From NCBI GenBank assembly GCA_049595035.1, contig JBMYKD010000004.1, positions 1-64,000 on the forward strand: a stretch of DNA of 64,000 nucleotides. The letters are read 5' to 3'. The DNA comes from UBA12202 sp049595035. Lineage in GTDB: Bacteria; Pseudomonadota; Alphaproteobacteria; Puniceispirillales; UBA1172. Positions 16,911 through 25,755 of the stretch are shown piece by piece. How positions within the stretch are numbered: the first letter of the stretch is position 1; each line of letters starts with the position of its first letter. The notes beneath the pieces were generated by a model. It ran no database searches, was not told where the DNA came from, and saw only the letters and a program-made list of their open reading frames with translations. The translations under genes and the position numbers were made by a program.

Positions 16911-16931
16911 TGATTTTTTATCTTGCTTGAA

Positions 16932-16960
16932 AATGCCCCCTGTTTAGGGGGCATTTTTTT
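16932..16960 (+). terminator. Rho-independent terminator
   Basis: The stem AATGCCCCC (16932-16940) pairs with GGGGGCATT (16947-16955) around a 6-base loop, and T residues follow directly. It lies 22 bases after the small membrane protein gene. Confidence 0.9.
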
Positions 16961-17066
16961 ATACCAACACTGTTGCCCCTGTGCTTTCTGTCCCTTACGG
17001 TGATTGACGAATAGGCTATTTCACCATATCGGAACCTCCTGATTTTCTGATTACAATGGATTTTTC

Positions 17067-18305
17067 ATGTCCGCATTCAGTTTTCATAACAATATGATGT
17101 TTATCAGGTCGCAATGGCGGTTTCTGATGTTTGGATTGTTACTGGCTTTCTTTTCATCACCCGGCCAGACCTTCTTTATCTCACTTTTTTCAGCAGAAAT
17201 TCGTGGTGAGCTCAATCTTAGTCATGGTGATTTCGGTATCATTTATGCGGCTGGCACATTAACCAGTGCGGCTACCATTATCTTTCTGGGCCGGCTGGTA
17301 GATGTGATCAGGTTGCGGAATATCACCCTGTTGGTCATTATGGGGCTAGCTTTTGCAACCAGTTTTTTTTCAGTGGTTTCATCCGCCGTCATGCTTGGCT
17401 TTGGCATTTACTTCCTGCGGTTAACCGGTCAGGGTATGATGACCCATCTTTACGCCACCGCTATGAGCCGCCGATATGTGGCAGAACGTGGCCGCGCCGT
17501 AGCCATTGCCACTCAGGGTCATCCTTTATCCGAAGTATTAATGCCAGCCTTTGCTCTATTGCTATTGACGGTGATGGACTGGCGCCAGATCTGGCAAGTG
17601 ACCACTCTCTTACTGCTTATCATCATGATACCCGCAACATTTCTGCTTTCTGGTCGCCAACAGGGGCAAGATGGTGCCGGCATTGACAGTCTCGCCACTG
17701 GCCGTGATGGACATCACTGGACGACCCGACAGGTGATCTTTCAATGGCGGTTTCTGTTACTGGCAGGACTGGTATTAGCCCCCAGTTTCACGTCAACAGG
17801 GCTATTCTTTCATCAGATTTATTTCGCTGATCTCAAGAATATTCCTCTCCCATTATGGGCAAGCGGCTATACCGTATATGCCGCATTAAGCATCATCGGT
17901 GCGTTTATAGGCGGCGTTATGGTTGACCGGTTTTCGGCAAGCATCATTGCACCGGTGATTGTGACCTTTCTGGCATTGCCTGTGTTTCTGCTTGGCCAGA
18001 TCAACTCACCCATGATGGTCTGGGTATATTTTGCATGTTTTGGGCTGATACAGGGTGGGGTTTATCCTGTCATCACGCCAATATGGGCCGAGTTATATGG
18101 CACCCGCCATCTAGGTGGGATCAAGGCGGTGATGCATGCGCTCATGGTATTTGCATCAGCCTTATCACCGGCTGGCATAGGGATTATGATTGATGCTGGA
18201 TTTGGTCTGAACGCCATCTTGCTTGTGATGGGCGCAGTGCCTGTCACAGCTGGAATACTAGGCTATTATGGGTGCCGTATAGGACGGCCAGATTCATGCT
18301 CTTGA
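17067..18305 (+). CDS. Major facilitator superfamily transporter
   Basis: This 412-residue protein has about 12 membrane segments. The first loop motif is LGRLVDVIRLRN, the MFS motif-A position. Segments include FLMFGLLLAFFSSPGQTFF and a C-terminal half with GGVMVDRFSASIIAPVI. It resembles the nitrate/oxalate or monocarboxylate-type MFS groups, but substrate cannot be told. A small gap separates it from ygfZ, which may be cotranscribed. Confidence 0.85.
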   Translation: MSAFSFHNNMMFIRSQWRFLMFGLLLAFFSSPGQTFFISLFSAEIRGELNLSHGDFGIIYAAGTLTSAATIIFLGRLVDVIRLRNITLLVIMGLAFATSFFSVVSSAVMLGFGIYFLRLTGQGMMTHLYATAMSRRYVAERGRAVAIATQGHPLSEVLMPAFALLLLTVMDWRQIWQVTTLLLLIIMIPATFLLSGRQQGQDGAGIDSLATGRDGHHWTTRQVIFQWRFLLLAGLVLAPSFTSTGLFFHQIYFADLKNIPLPLWASGYTVYAALSIIGAFIGGVMVDRFSASIIAPVIVTFLALPVFLLGQINSPMMVWVYFACFGLIQGGVYPVITPIWAELYGTRHLGGIKAVMHALMVFASALSPAGIGIMIDAGFGLNAILLVMGAVPVTAGILGYYGCRIGRPDSCS

Positions 18306-18327
18306 AGGGCAGCATGAAAATCGCCAT

Positions 18328-19179
18328 ATGAAGAATGATATGACAGATGAACAGATGACAATATGGCACCTCAATGGGCGAAGCAGTCTTTCCGTCACCG
18401 GCCAAGATGCTGAAGCATTTCTCAATGATGTGCTGACCCTTGATATAACAACTCTTCCAGCTGATTCGGTTACACCAGCGGTTCTTCTGACGCCGCAGGG
18501 ACGGATTATTTTTGACCTTCTGATTAGTCGCATAACAGATGGGTTCCGGCTGGAATGTGATCAAAACAGGATCGATGATCTGATGAAGAAACTCCGGCTA
18601 TACCGGTTACGCCGAGCGGTTGGCCTGATGCCACTGGATGAACCTGTTTTTGCCATGCTGACAGAACCCCATGATGCCGGATGGATGAAGGATAGCCGTT
18701 TTCAAGATATCACCGCCTGCAGGTATTATGGCACTACAACCCCTGACAATCAGGCCAAGATAGTGGAAGATGACACAGCCTATAGAGCTATGCGTTACCA
18801 GTATGCAATTCCCGAAGGAAGCATAGAATTGCCCACAGAAAAGGCCTTACCACTTGAAGCCGGACTGGATAGGTTAGGTGCAATCAGTTTTGATAAAGGG
18901 TGCTTTATCGGACAGGAAGTCACCGCAAGAACGCGCTATCGGGGGCTATTAAAGCGGCGTTATGTTCCAATCAGGGCTATGACTGATATCACTGTTCCTA
19001 CTGATATTCATGCAGATGAACGGCTAGCAGGTGAACTCCTTGGGCTTGCCAGAGCCGGTGATAGCTGGATCGGACTTGCCAATATCCGGCTTGATGCCCT
19101 TGATCAAGGTCAAAGATTAATGGCAGGAACAAATGAAATTATCCCCTTAACCGGCATGGAAAGCACCACAAAGGCTTGA
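18328..19179 (+). CDS. ygfZ: Folate-binding YgfZ/GcvT-like protein (Fe-S assembly/repair)
   Basis: This 283-residue protein has the YgfZ signature DKGCFIGQEVTARTRYRG near residues 190-207, with the conserved Cys that replaces GcvT catalytic features. The N-terminus (GQDAEAFLNDVLTLDI, VLLTPQGRIIFDLLI) matches the family. YgfZ aids a subset of Fe-S enzymes in a folate-dependent way. The gene follows the MFS gene by 22 bases. Confidence 0.92.
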   Translation: MKNDMTDEQMTIWHLNGRSSLSVTGQDAEAFLNDVLTLDITTLPADSVTPAVLLTPQGRIIFDLLISRITDGFRLECDQNRIDDLMKKLRLYRLRRAVGLMPLDEPVFAMLTEPHDAGWMKDSRFQDITACRYYGTTTPDNQAKIVEDDTAYRAMRYQYAIPEGSIELPTEKALPLEAGLDRLGAISFDKGCFIGQEVTARTRYRGLLKRRYVPIRAMTDITVPTDIHADERLAGELLGLARAGDSWIGLANIRLDALDQGQRLMAGTNEIIPLTGMESTTKA

Positions 19180-19331
19180 TTTCAACCCTATTTGCGCGTA
19201 TGCATGAAATACTGTTTCATCATGACAGTGATCATGATTATTTTTTATTAATTTTTGGGTTATTGGTATCGCCCGCGCTTGAAATTGCCTGGTGCTGATC
19301 CCTATTTCCCGTCACTCTTTCTGGAGGCAAA

Positions 19332-19898
19332 ATGACTGATTTGCTAATGCCTAAAGCCACAGCCGTATGGCTGATTGATAACACGGCACTAACCTTTGCC
19401 CAGATTGCCGATTTTTGCCAGCTTCATGATCTGGAAGTTCAGGCTATAGCTGATGGTGATGTCGGGGGCGGGATCCGTGGATATGACCCGGTCTTGAATA
19501 AGCAATTATCACAAGACGAAATTACCCGCTGCGAAGCTGACCCTGATGCCAGACTGGTGCGGTCATCAACATCACTACCAGAACCGACAAATCGCACCAA
19601 GGGGCCAACATATATTCCTCTTGCCAAGCGTGGGGACAAACCTGATGGCATTGCATGGCTGGTTAAACATCACCCGAATATGAAAGACAGTGTGATATCC
19701 AAACTGGTAGGAACAACCCGCGATACCATTACGAAAATCCGTGAGCGGTCACATTGGAATATTGCTAATATAACAGCCAAACATCCTGTTATGCTTGGGC
19801 TTTGCACACAAGACGCGCTTGATCGTGCTATTACCAAAACCGGTGATAACGTGAAATCGCCATCTGAACAGGTGCAGGGTATTTCCGAACTTCCCTAA
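19332..19898 (+). CDS. trcR: Cell-cycle transcriptional regulator TrcR (DUF1013)
   Basis: This 188-residue protein begins with LLMPKATAVWLIDNTALTFA, then QIADFCQLHDLEVQAIADG and GIRGYDPV, and a central block RTKGPTYIPLAKRGDKPDGI. The Trp-Leu-x-K-x-HP segment and TTRDTITKIRERSHWN form a helix-turn-helix-like region. This is the DUF1013 family, known only in alphaproteobacteria and called TrcR in Caulobacter. The start follows CTGGAGG, a strong ribosome site. Confidence 0.9.
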   Translation: MTDLLMPKATAVWLIDNTALTFAQIADFCQLHDLEVQAIADGDVGGGIRGYDPVLNKQLSQDEITRCEADPDARLVRSSTSLPEPTNRTKGPTYIPLAKRGDKPDGIAWLVKHHPNMKDSVISKLVGTTRDTITKIRERSHWNIANITAKHPVMLGLCTQDALDRAITKTGDNVKSPSEQVQGISELP

Positions 19899-19959
19899 TA
19901 TATGCGGGATAATGTCATCTTAAGCATAGTAGAGCATATATAAAGGCTGGGTATGTGAG

Positions 19960-20181
19960 ATGAGCAAGGATAGTTTTGATAATGATATCAAAAGCCAACT
20001 CAGAAAGCGGCTGGAACAGCTGACTCTGGAACATCGTGATCTGGATGAAGTTATTGACCAGCTGGCACAAGGCACCAATATTGATATCCTGAAACTGCAA
20101 CGGCTCAAAAAGCGTAAGCTTGGTATCAAGGATGAGATTCGTATCATAAACCAGAAACTCTTACCTGATATCATTGCCTGA
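19960..20181 (+). CDS. DUF465 (YdcH-like) small coiled-coil protein
   Basis: This 73-residue, almost fully helical protein shows the DUF465 pattern: LRKRLEQLTLEHRDLDEVID, then LKLQRLKKRKLGIKDEI. The function is unknown. It is placed directly before purE, an arrangement common in alphaproteobacteria, and is likely on the same transcript. Confidence 0.85.
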   Translation: MSKDSFDNDIKSQLRKRLEQLTLEHRDLDEVIDQLAQGTNIDILKLQRLKKRKLGIKDEIRIINQKLLPDIIA

Positions 20182-20208
20182 TATCATTCGAAGGATGAGG
20201 AGATATTT

Positions 20209-20712
20209 ATGTCCACCAGCTTTCCAAAGATAGGGATTTGTATGGGAAGTCAGTCAGACTGGTCTTGCATGAGTCATGCCGCCACCATACTGGATCACTT
20301 AGATGTAACCTATGAAACCCGCATTATTTCCGCCCATCGTACTCCTGACCGTCTGAAAACATATACAGATCATGCCCATGGCCATGGCATTCAGGTCATT
20401 ATTGCCGGTGCAGGCGGGGCGGCGCATTTACCCGGTATGCTCGCGGCCTATACCACCCTGCCTGTTCTGGGTGTTCCTGTTGAAAGCAAGGCGCTGAAAG
20501 GCATGGATTCCCTTTTATCTATTGTCCAGATGCCGGCCGGTGTTCCGGTTGCCAGTTTTGCTATCGGCCATTCCGGTGCTACCAATGCCGGATTAATGGC
20601 CGCTTCTATTCTGGCACTTACTGATGATGACCTGGCCAAGCGACTGAAGGCATGGCGACAAAACCAGACCGATGCTATTGCCATAGCGCCGGTGAATGAC
20701 GGCAAGGAATAA
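20209..20712 (+). CDS. purE: N5-carboxyaminoimidazole ribonucleotide mutase
   Basis: The enzyme converts N5-CAIR to CAIR in purine synthesis. The 167-residue protein shows the PurE signature GSQSDWSCMSHA, ISAHRTPDRL with the catalytic His, IIAGAGGAAHLPGML and PVLGVPVES. It is followed after 8 bases by purK, its pathway partner. A good AGGAGA ribosome site precedes the start. Confidence 0.97.
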   Translation: MSTSFPKIGICMGSQSDWSCMSHAATILDHLDVTYETRIISAHRTPDRLKTYTDHAHGHGIQVIIAGAGGAAHLPGMLAAYTTLPVLGVPVESKALKGMDSLLSIVQMPAGVPVASFAIGHSGATNAGLMAASILALTDDDLAKRLKAWRQNQTDAIAIAPVNDGKE

Positions 20713-20720
20713 ATCGGATC

Positions 20721-21803
20721 ATGTTACCAAAAGACGCTTTATCAGAAACCGCCATGATTGGTATTCTTGGTGGCGGCCAGCTGGGACGAATGACGATTGA
20801 AGCCGCATCTGCCCTTGGCTATCGGTGTCATGTTTTTGCCCCTATGGGGGATGCACCGGCCACGGATATTGCCAGCATGGTCACCTGGGCAGATTATGAT
20901 GATACCGCCGCTCTGGCCACGTTTGCCCAATCGGTATCGGCTGTTGTCTGTGAGTTTGAAAATGTTCCTGTGGCGGCTATGGATATGCTGGCGGAACAAG
21001 TACCTGTCTGCCCCGGCAGCAAAGCATTAGGTATTGCCCAACATCGGCTTAAAGAAAAAACCATGGCACAATCTATCGGCATTGCTACCCCGCGTTTTGT
21101 CGCTGTTAGTGATCAGGCAACCCTTCGGCAAGGGCTCATGTCGTTTGAACATGGTATTTTGAAAACCTGCCGCATGGGATATGATGGCAAAGGCCAGATG
21201 CGGCTTTCCACTGATTCGTTATCCGATGATTCCTATGCCCAGATGGGGTCGGATGATCTGATACTGGAAGAACTGGTTGATTTCACTGCTGAAGCCAGTT
21301 TTCTTGTAGCCAGAGACCAGCATGGTCATATGATCACATGGCCGGCTAGTCTTAATCAGCACCGCAATGGGATTCTCCATATCAGTGAAGCACCAGCACA
21401 ACCGGATATCCTTCCAACTGACCTGGAAAAGGAAGGACTGGAAGCAGTCAAGGCCATTGCCGAACATCTTGATCTTATCGGTGTTCTTGCTGTTGAAATG
21501 TTTATCACCTCAACAGGAACGCTTTTATTTAATGAGATTGCTCCACGTCCACATAATTCCTTTCACTGGACCATTGAAGGAACGGAAACAAGCCAGTTTG
21601 CTCAACTAATCAGAATCGCTGCCGGTTTGCCGCTTGGTTCTACCAAAGCCCATGCCAGATGGCGGATGACCAATATTCTGGGTGAAGATATGCCCGAATT
21701 GGATGCCGCTTTTACACGGTCAGGGGTTTATGTCCATCGTTATGGCAAGGCAGAAGCACGGACTGGCCGCAAAATGGCGCATCTTAACGAACAACTGGAT
21801 TAA
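20721..21803 (+). CDS. purK: N5-carboxyaminoimidazole ribonucleotide synthase
   Basis: This ATP-grasp enzyme makes N5-CAIR from AIR, bicarbonate and ATP. The 360-residue protein shows the N-terminal GILGGGQLGRMTIEAA, ATP-grasp segments ILKTCRMGYDGKGQ and LILEELVDF, and the metal-binding LFNEIAPRPHNSFHWT. The 3' end overlaps the convergent metA gene by 4 bases. Confidence 0.97.
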   Translation: MLPKDALSETAMIGILGGGQLGRMTIEAASALGYRCHVFAPMGDAPATDIASMVTWADYDDTAALATFAQSVSAVVCEFENVPVAAMDMLAEQVPVCPGSKALGIAQHRLKEKTMAQSIGIATPRFVAVSDQATLRQGLMSFEHGILKTCRMGYDGKGQMRLSTDSLSDDSYAQMGSDDLILEELVDFTAEASFLVARDQHGHMITWPASLNQHRNGILHISEAPAQPDILPTDLEKEGLEAVKAIAEHLDLIGVLAVEMFITSTGTLLFNEIAPRPHNSFHWTIEGTETSQFAQLIRIAAGLPLGSTKAHARWRMTNILGEDMPELDAAFTRSGVYVHRYGKAEARTGRKMAHLNEQLD

Positions 21804-22723
21804 TCTGACCGCCCCAGGGTTGTCAGGTCATATGGCGTGGTCTGATACAGATCATGTATCCAGTTTGTAATGAATAAAAAGGCAAATGGCCGCCAGTAAT
21901 TGACCGGTGCCTGATCAGGATTATTATCCGGAAAATAGTTTACAGGCAGAGGTGTATCCAGCCCTTCATTCAGATCACGTTTAAATTCGGCCGCTAATGT
22001 TTCCGCGTCATATTCCAGATGATTTAGCACATATAAATCACCAGTATCACGATGCCTGACAATGCCGGGCCCGGCCACTGGACTTTCGGCAAGAATCTCC
22101 AATCCTTGATGAGAATTGATTTCCTGTGACCGGTTTTCCGTATAGCGTGATACAGGCATAGGAAAGGAATCGGTAAATCCTTTCATTAATCGGGTCGTAT
22201 TCTCTGTTAGCTTATGATCAAAGACGCCAAATAATTTATGTTCAATCAGGTGTTTCTGGATATGGTGAAAATGATAGAGAAGCGCCTGCCCACCCCAGCA
22301 AATGCCTAGCCGACGAAAACAATGTTTACGCGACCAGTCCATAATCGATACTAGTTCCTGCCAGTAATTCACATCTTCGAAAGCCAGTTTTTCTACTGGC
22401 GCACCAGTGATAATAATGCCATCAAAATAATCATCCTTAACATCTTCCAACGACCGGTAAAAACGGCGCAGATAGCCCGGCTCGGTATTGCGGGGCTTAT
22501 AGCTGGCTGTAGTCATCAGAGTTAGCTCAATCTGCAACGGACTATTTCCAAGAAGACGGGCAAACTGGATCTCCGTTTCTTCTTTTTTGGGCATTAGATT
22601 AAGGAAAAGCAATTTGATTGGCCGGATATCCTGAACTACGGCACGATCACTAATGATGAGATCAACATTTTCATTTTCCAGCACCTCACGGGCAGGAAGA
22701 TCAAATTGAATTTTAATAGGCAC
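21800..22723 (-). CDS. metA: Homoserine O-acyltransferase (MetA family)
   Basis: This 307-residue enzyme activates homoserine for methionine synthesis. It shows FLNLMPKKEETEIQFARLLG, ITGAPVEKLAFEDVNYW, the nucleophile motif ICWGGQALLYHF and the His-Glu pair in VLNHLEYDAETL. MetA members use succinyl- or acetyl-CoA, decided by one residue near the active site. Which applies here I cannot settle. The gene is 49 bases downstream of coq9; no riboswitch is seen before it. Confidence 0.93.
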   Translation of the reverse strand: MPIKIQFDLPAREVLENENVDLIISDRAVVQDIRPIKLLFLNLMPKKEETEIQFARLLGNSPLQIELTLMTTASYKPRNTEPGYLRRFYRSLEDVKDDYFDGIIITGAPVEKLAFEDVNYWQELVSIMDWSRKHCFRRLGICWGGQALLYHFHHIQKHLIEHKLFGVFDHKLTENTTRLMKGFTDSFPMPVSRYTENRSQEINSHQGLEILAESPVAGPGIVRHRDTGDLYVLNHLEYDAETLAAEFKRDLNEGLDTPLPVNYFPDNNPDQAPVNYWRPFAFLFITNWIHDLYQTTPYDLTTLGRSD

Positions 22724-22772
22724 GGCAATACTCTTTTCTAGAACATATCAATGACAGACGATTAAGACTGGT

Positions 22773-23420
22773 TCAGGAACGAACCCATGGCGGCGATAGC
22801 CGCCCCATCATTCGTCCAGCCATTTTCATGCCTGTCTTTGCTATCTGACGTGCCGGTGCCGTCACTTTAGGAAGGAAAGCCACTTCTTTCAGGCGCTGGG
22901 TAACAAAGCGTTCCAGTTTTTCCTGATCAGCCCCCGGATTAGCAATCCAGTAAGCAAGCGTTGTGCTATATACGCCAGCCAGTAATGCCCGCTTTGAATA
23001 GAAATTAAAATCAACGGACCGGTCACCAGCAATCCGCCACATACAATCAATGGATCGGTAAAGAGTCCGCATGGCAACAGGTGCATGTTGCGGTCTTGCC
23101 AGCATTTGTAGAGCGCGGGAAACGGCCTCCCGATGTGGGGCGGCACCTTCTAATCTGATCAGAATCAGGGATTTGATCGTGGCCGTGACACCTTCGGGGC
23201 GAACCTCACATTCAGCAAAACGTCTGATCATATCCTGATCGCTTAAAGCAACAAAGGCTTCTACCGCACTGATAGCACCACGCGGGAACATATTTGCCAT
23301 AGCTTCTGCCGATAATCCAAGGTCTTGCTGTGTTGCTTCCATCGCCTTATTAGTCCAGCCATCAAAGGGAACATGAACAAGCATAGCGCGGATAACTGAA
23401 TTGATATCAAGATTTTCCAT
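22773..23420 (-). CDS. COQ9 family protein (ubiquinone biosynthesis)
   Basis: The protein is about 215 residues. COQ9 binds lipid and presents quinone intermediates to the hydroxylase COQ7. Characteristic are VPFDGWTNKAMEAT, LGLSAEAMANMFPRGAISAV and the C-terminal block DGSVDFNFYSKRALLAGVYS-like (here DRSVDFNFYSKRALLAG), then TLAYWI. Four tandem start codons (GTGATGATGATG) follow AAAGG; the third ATG (23420) has the best spacing. Confidence 0.9.
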   Translation of the reverse strand: MENLDINSVIRAMLVHVPFDGWTNKAMEATQQDLGLSAEAMANMFPRGAISAVEAFVALSDQDMIRRFAECEVRPEGVTATIKSLILIRLEGAAPHREAVSRALQMLARPQHAPVAMRTLYRSIDCMWRIAGDRSVDFNFYSKRALLAGVYSTTLAYWIANPGADQEKLERFVTQRLKEVAFLPKVTAPARQIAKTGMKMAGRMMGRLSPPWVRS

Positions 23421-23637
23421 CATCATCACCTTTGCTATGTTATATAGGCATGTTCAGGGAATGTGCAATCCCTTTCCGCAAGCTTAATGGATTTGGCAGA
23501 TAATATATGCCTTTTGGCTTTGCATGGATAATGATATATGCTATAAGCACCAATCTTGAGGAATTACATGGCTTTTTTGGTAGTCATATCCTCAATAATG
23601 GTCAAAAAGATAAATCATCGAAAGGAATGATGCCAAA

Positions 23638-23841
23638 GTGTTCGTAACAGTCAGAGACAATAATGTCGATCAAGCTCTGCGCGTCCTGAAAAAGAAGATG
23701 CAACGCGAAGGGATGTTCCGTGAAATGAAAAACCGCCGTAATTACGAAAAGCCGTCCGAAAGACGTGCGCGTGAAACAGCGGAATCAACTCGCCGGGTGC
23801 GTAAGCTTATGCGCAAACGGCTTGAGCGTGAAGGCTTTTAG
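23638..23841 (+). CDS. rpsU: 30S ribosomal protein S21
   Basis: This 67-residue basic protein begins at GTG 23638, after AAAGGA at 23621-23626. The sequence TVRDNNVDQALRVLKKKMQR, then FREMKNRRNYEKPSERRARE, is typical of S21. It is a lone gene between two leftward operons, closed by a strong hairpin at 23875-23908. Confidence 0.97.
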   Translation: MFVTVRDNNVDQALRVLKKKMQREGMFREMKNRRNYEKPSERRARETAESTRRVRKLMRKRLEREGF

Positions 23842-23874
23842 TCTTAGCTTTCCTATATTCTAAGGAACAGTAAA

Positions 23875-23908
23875 AAAGCCACCTGATCATAGGTGGCTTT
23901 ATTTTTTT
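23875..23908. terminator. Bidirectional rho-independent terminator
   Basis: The stem AAAGCCACCT (23875-23884) pairs with AGGTGGCTTT (23891-23900). A T-rich run follows on the plus strand and an A-run precedes it, which becomes a T-run on the minus strand. It can end both rpsU and the leftward pntB transcript. Confidence 0.88.
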
Positions 23909-23938
23909 CATATTTAAAGGGCTTTGTTATCAGGTGAT

Positions 23939-25339
23939 CTAATGACCACCTGATATGGTTTTGATGATATCTTCGCATACTTTCTTTGCATCGCCGAATA
24001 ACATCATTGTGTTATCATTGAAGAAAAGCGGATTATCAACACCTGCATAACCCGATGCCATGGAACGCTTAACAAATAGCACGGTCTTGGCCTTTTCCAC
24101 ATCCAGAATAGGCATGCCATAGATAGCAGAACTCGGGTCTGTTTTTGCCAGAGGGTTCGTTACATCATTCGCCCCAATAACAAATGCGACATCTGTCTGA
24201 GCAAAATCACGGTTGATTTCATCCAGCTCCAGCACTTCATCATAAGGCACATTGGCTTCCGCTAGCAGAACATTCATATGTCCGGGCATCCGGCCAGCAA
24301 CCGGGTGAATGGCATAACGAACGTCAACGCCTTCTGCCTTAAGCAGATCGGCCATTTCACGCAACGCATGCTGAGCCTGTGCTACCGCCATACCATAACC
24401 GGGGACAATAATGACAGATGAGGCATTTCCCATGATGAAACTGGCATCATCGGCACTGCCCTGCTTAACCACTTTATCGCCATTATCTGCCGCCGCACCT
24501 GTTGCCGCTTCACCACCAAAACCACCAAGGATAACGCTGAAGAAGGATCGATTCATCCCCTTACACATAATATAGGATAGAATAGCCCCACTTGCCCCGA
24601 CCAGTGATCCCGTAATAATCAATAGCGGGTTGCCTAGCGTAAATCCGATACCAGCGGCCGCCCATCCCGAATAGGAATTAAGCATGGATATCACCACTGG
24701 CATATCTGCACCACCGATAGGAATAATGATCAGAACGCCAGCAACCAGCGCAATAATGAACACCAGCCAGAAGGCAATCACGCTATTTGTTGTCGCCAGC
24801 CATGCCACCAGCGCAATCAGTAAAATGCCCAGTCCTGCATTCAGAATATGCTGACCGGGAAAAGTAACAGGCTTACCTGTAATAATGCCCTGCAATTTAC
24901 CAAAAGCAATAATGGACCCGGTAAAGGTAATCGCACCAATAGCCAGACCTAGTGACATTTCTATCAGACTGCCCATGGCAATATTGCCCGGAACACCAAT
25001 ACCGTAAGGCGTCGGGTTATAGAATGCCGCCGCCGCAACAGCACAGGCGGCCAGACCAACCAGTGAGTGGAAGGCAGCAACCAGTTGTGGCAATGCTGTC
25101 ATCTGAATTCGCATGGCAATAAATGCCCCAATACCGCCACCAATGATAATGCCAGCAATGATCAAGCCATAGCTATTTACCTCCGGCAGAGAAATCGTGG
25201 TCAGAATAGCAATCGCCATCCCGCCCATGCCATAAAAATTACCAGAACGTGCTGTTTCTGGTGACGACAAACCGCGCAGTGCCATGATAAACATCACTGC
25301 TGCAATCAGATAAAGATATGCTGAAAATGACGCGCCCAT
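23939..25339 (-). CDS. pntB: Proton-translocating NAD(P) transhydrogenase subunit beta
   Basis: This 466-residue protein has nine or so membrane segments and then the NADP-binding domain III: SVIIVPGYGMAVAQAQHALR, YAIHPVAGRMPGHMNVLLAE, DVAFVIGANDVTNP and VLFVKRSMASGYAGVDNPLF. It couples proton entry to NADPH formation. Gene order alpha1-alpha2-beta with 2- to 11-base spacing shows one operon. Confidence 0.97.
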   Translation of the reverse strand: MGASFSAYLYLIAAVMFIMALRGLSSPETARSGNFYGMGGMAIAILTTISLPEVNSYGLIIAGIIIGGGIGAFIAMRIQMTALPQLVAAFHSLVGLAACAVAAAAFYNPTPYGIGVPGNIAMGSLIEMSLGLAIGAITFTGSIIAFGKLQGIITGKPVTFPGQHILNAGLGILLIALVAWLATTNSVIAFWLVFIIALVAGVLIIIPIGGADMPVVISMLNSYSGWAAAGIGFTLGNPLLIITGSLVGASGAILSYIMCKGMNRSFFSVILGGFGGEAATGAAADNGDKVVKQGSADDASFIMGNASSVIIVPGYGMAVAQAQHALREMADLLKAEGVDVRYAIHPVAGRMPGHMNVLLAEANVPYDEVLELDEINRDFAQTDVAFVIGANDVTNPLAKTDPSSAIYGMPILDVEKAKTVLFVKRSMASGYAGVDNPLFFNDNTMMLFGDAKKVCEDIIKTISGGH

Positions 25340-25341
25340 CT

Positions 25342-25755
25342 CTATCTCCCTTTACGCTTGAACATAGCCAGCATCCGCTGGGTTACAATAAAACCACCAA
25401 AGATATTAATCGATGCCAGAATGACCCCGATAAAACCCATTACCTGAGAAAAACCAAACTCTGCTGGCCCTGCGGCAATTAATGCGCCGACAATGATCAC
25501 CGAGGAAATGGCATTGGTAACACCCATTAAAGGTGAGTGAAGTGCCGGCGTTACACGCCAGACGACATAATACCCGACAAAACAGGCTAGAATTAACACC
25601 GTTAATCCAAAATAGAGCGGTTCAACCGCATTATGGCCAACGGTTTCAGAACCCATGGCCATGATAGCACTTTCAAGTGACTGGCTGGTTTCCAGCAATT
25701 CTGTTGCCTGATTGGAAATTGTTTTTGCCTGTGACAGCAGAACATCACTCGCCAT
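25342..25755 (-). CDS. NAD(P) transhydrogenase subunit alpha, membrane part (alpha2)
   Basis: This 137-residue protein with three or four membrane segments includes LYFGLTVLILACFVGYYVVW, TPALHSPLMGVTNAISSVII and MGFIGVILASINIFGGFIVT. This is the domain II portion of PntA, carried as a separate polypeptide in alphaproteobacteria. It overlaps the alpha1 gene by 11 bases and is 2 bases from pntB. Confidence 0.95.
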   Translation of the reverse strand: MASDVLLSQAKTISNQATELLETSQSLESAIMAMGSETVGHNAVEPLYFGLTVLILACFVGYYVVWRVTPALHSPLMGVTNAISSVIIVGALIAAGPAEFGFSQVMGFIGVILASINIFGGFIVTQRMLAMFKRKGR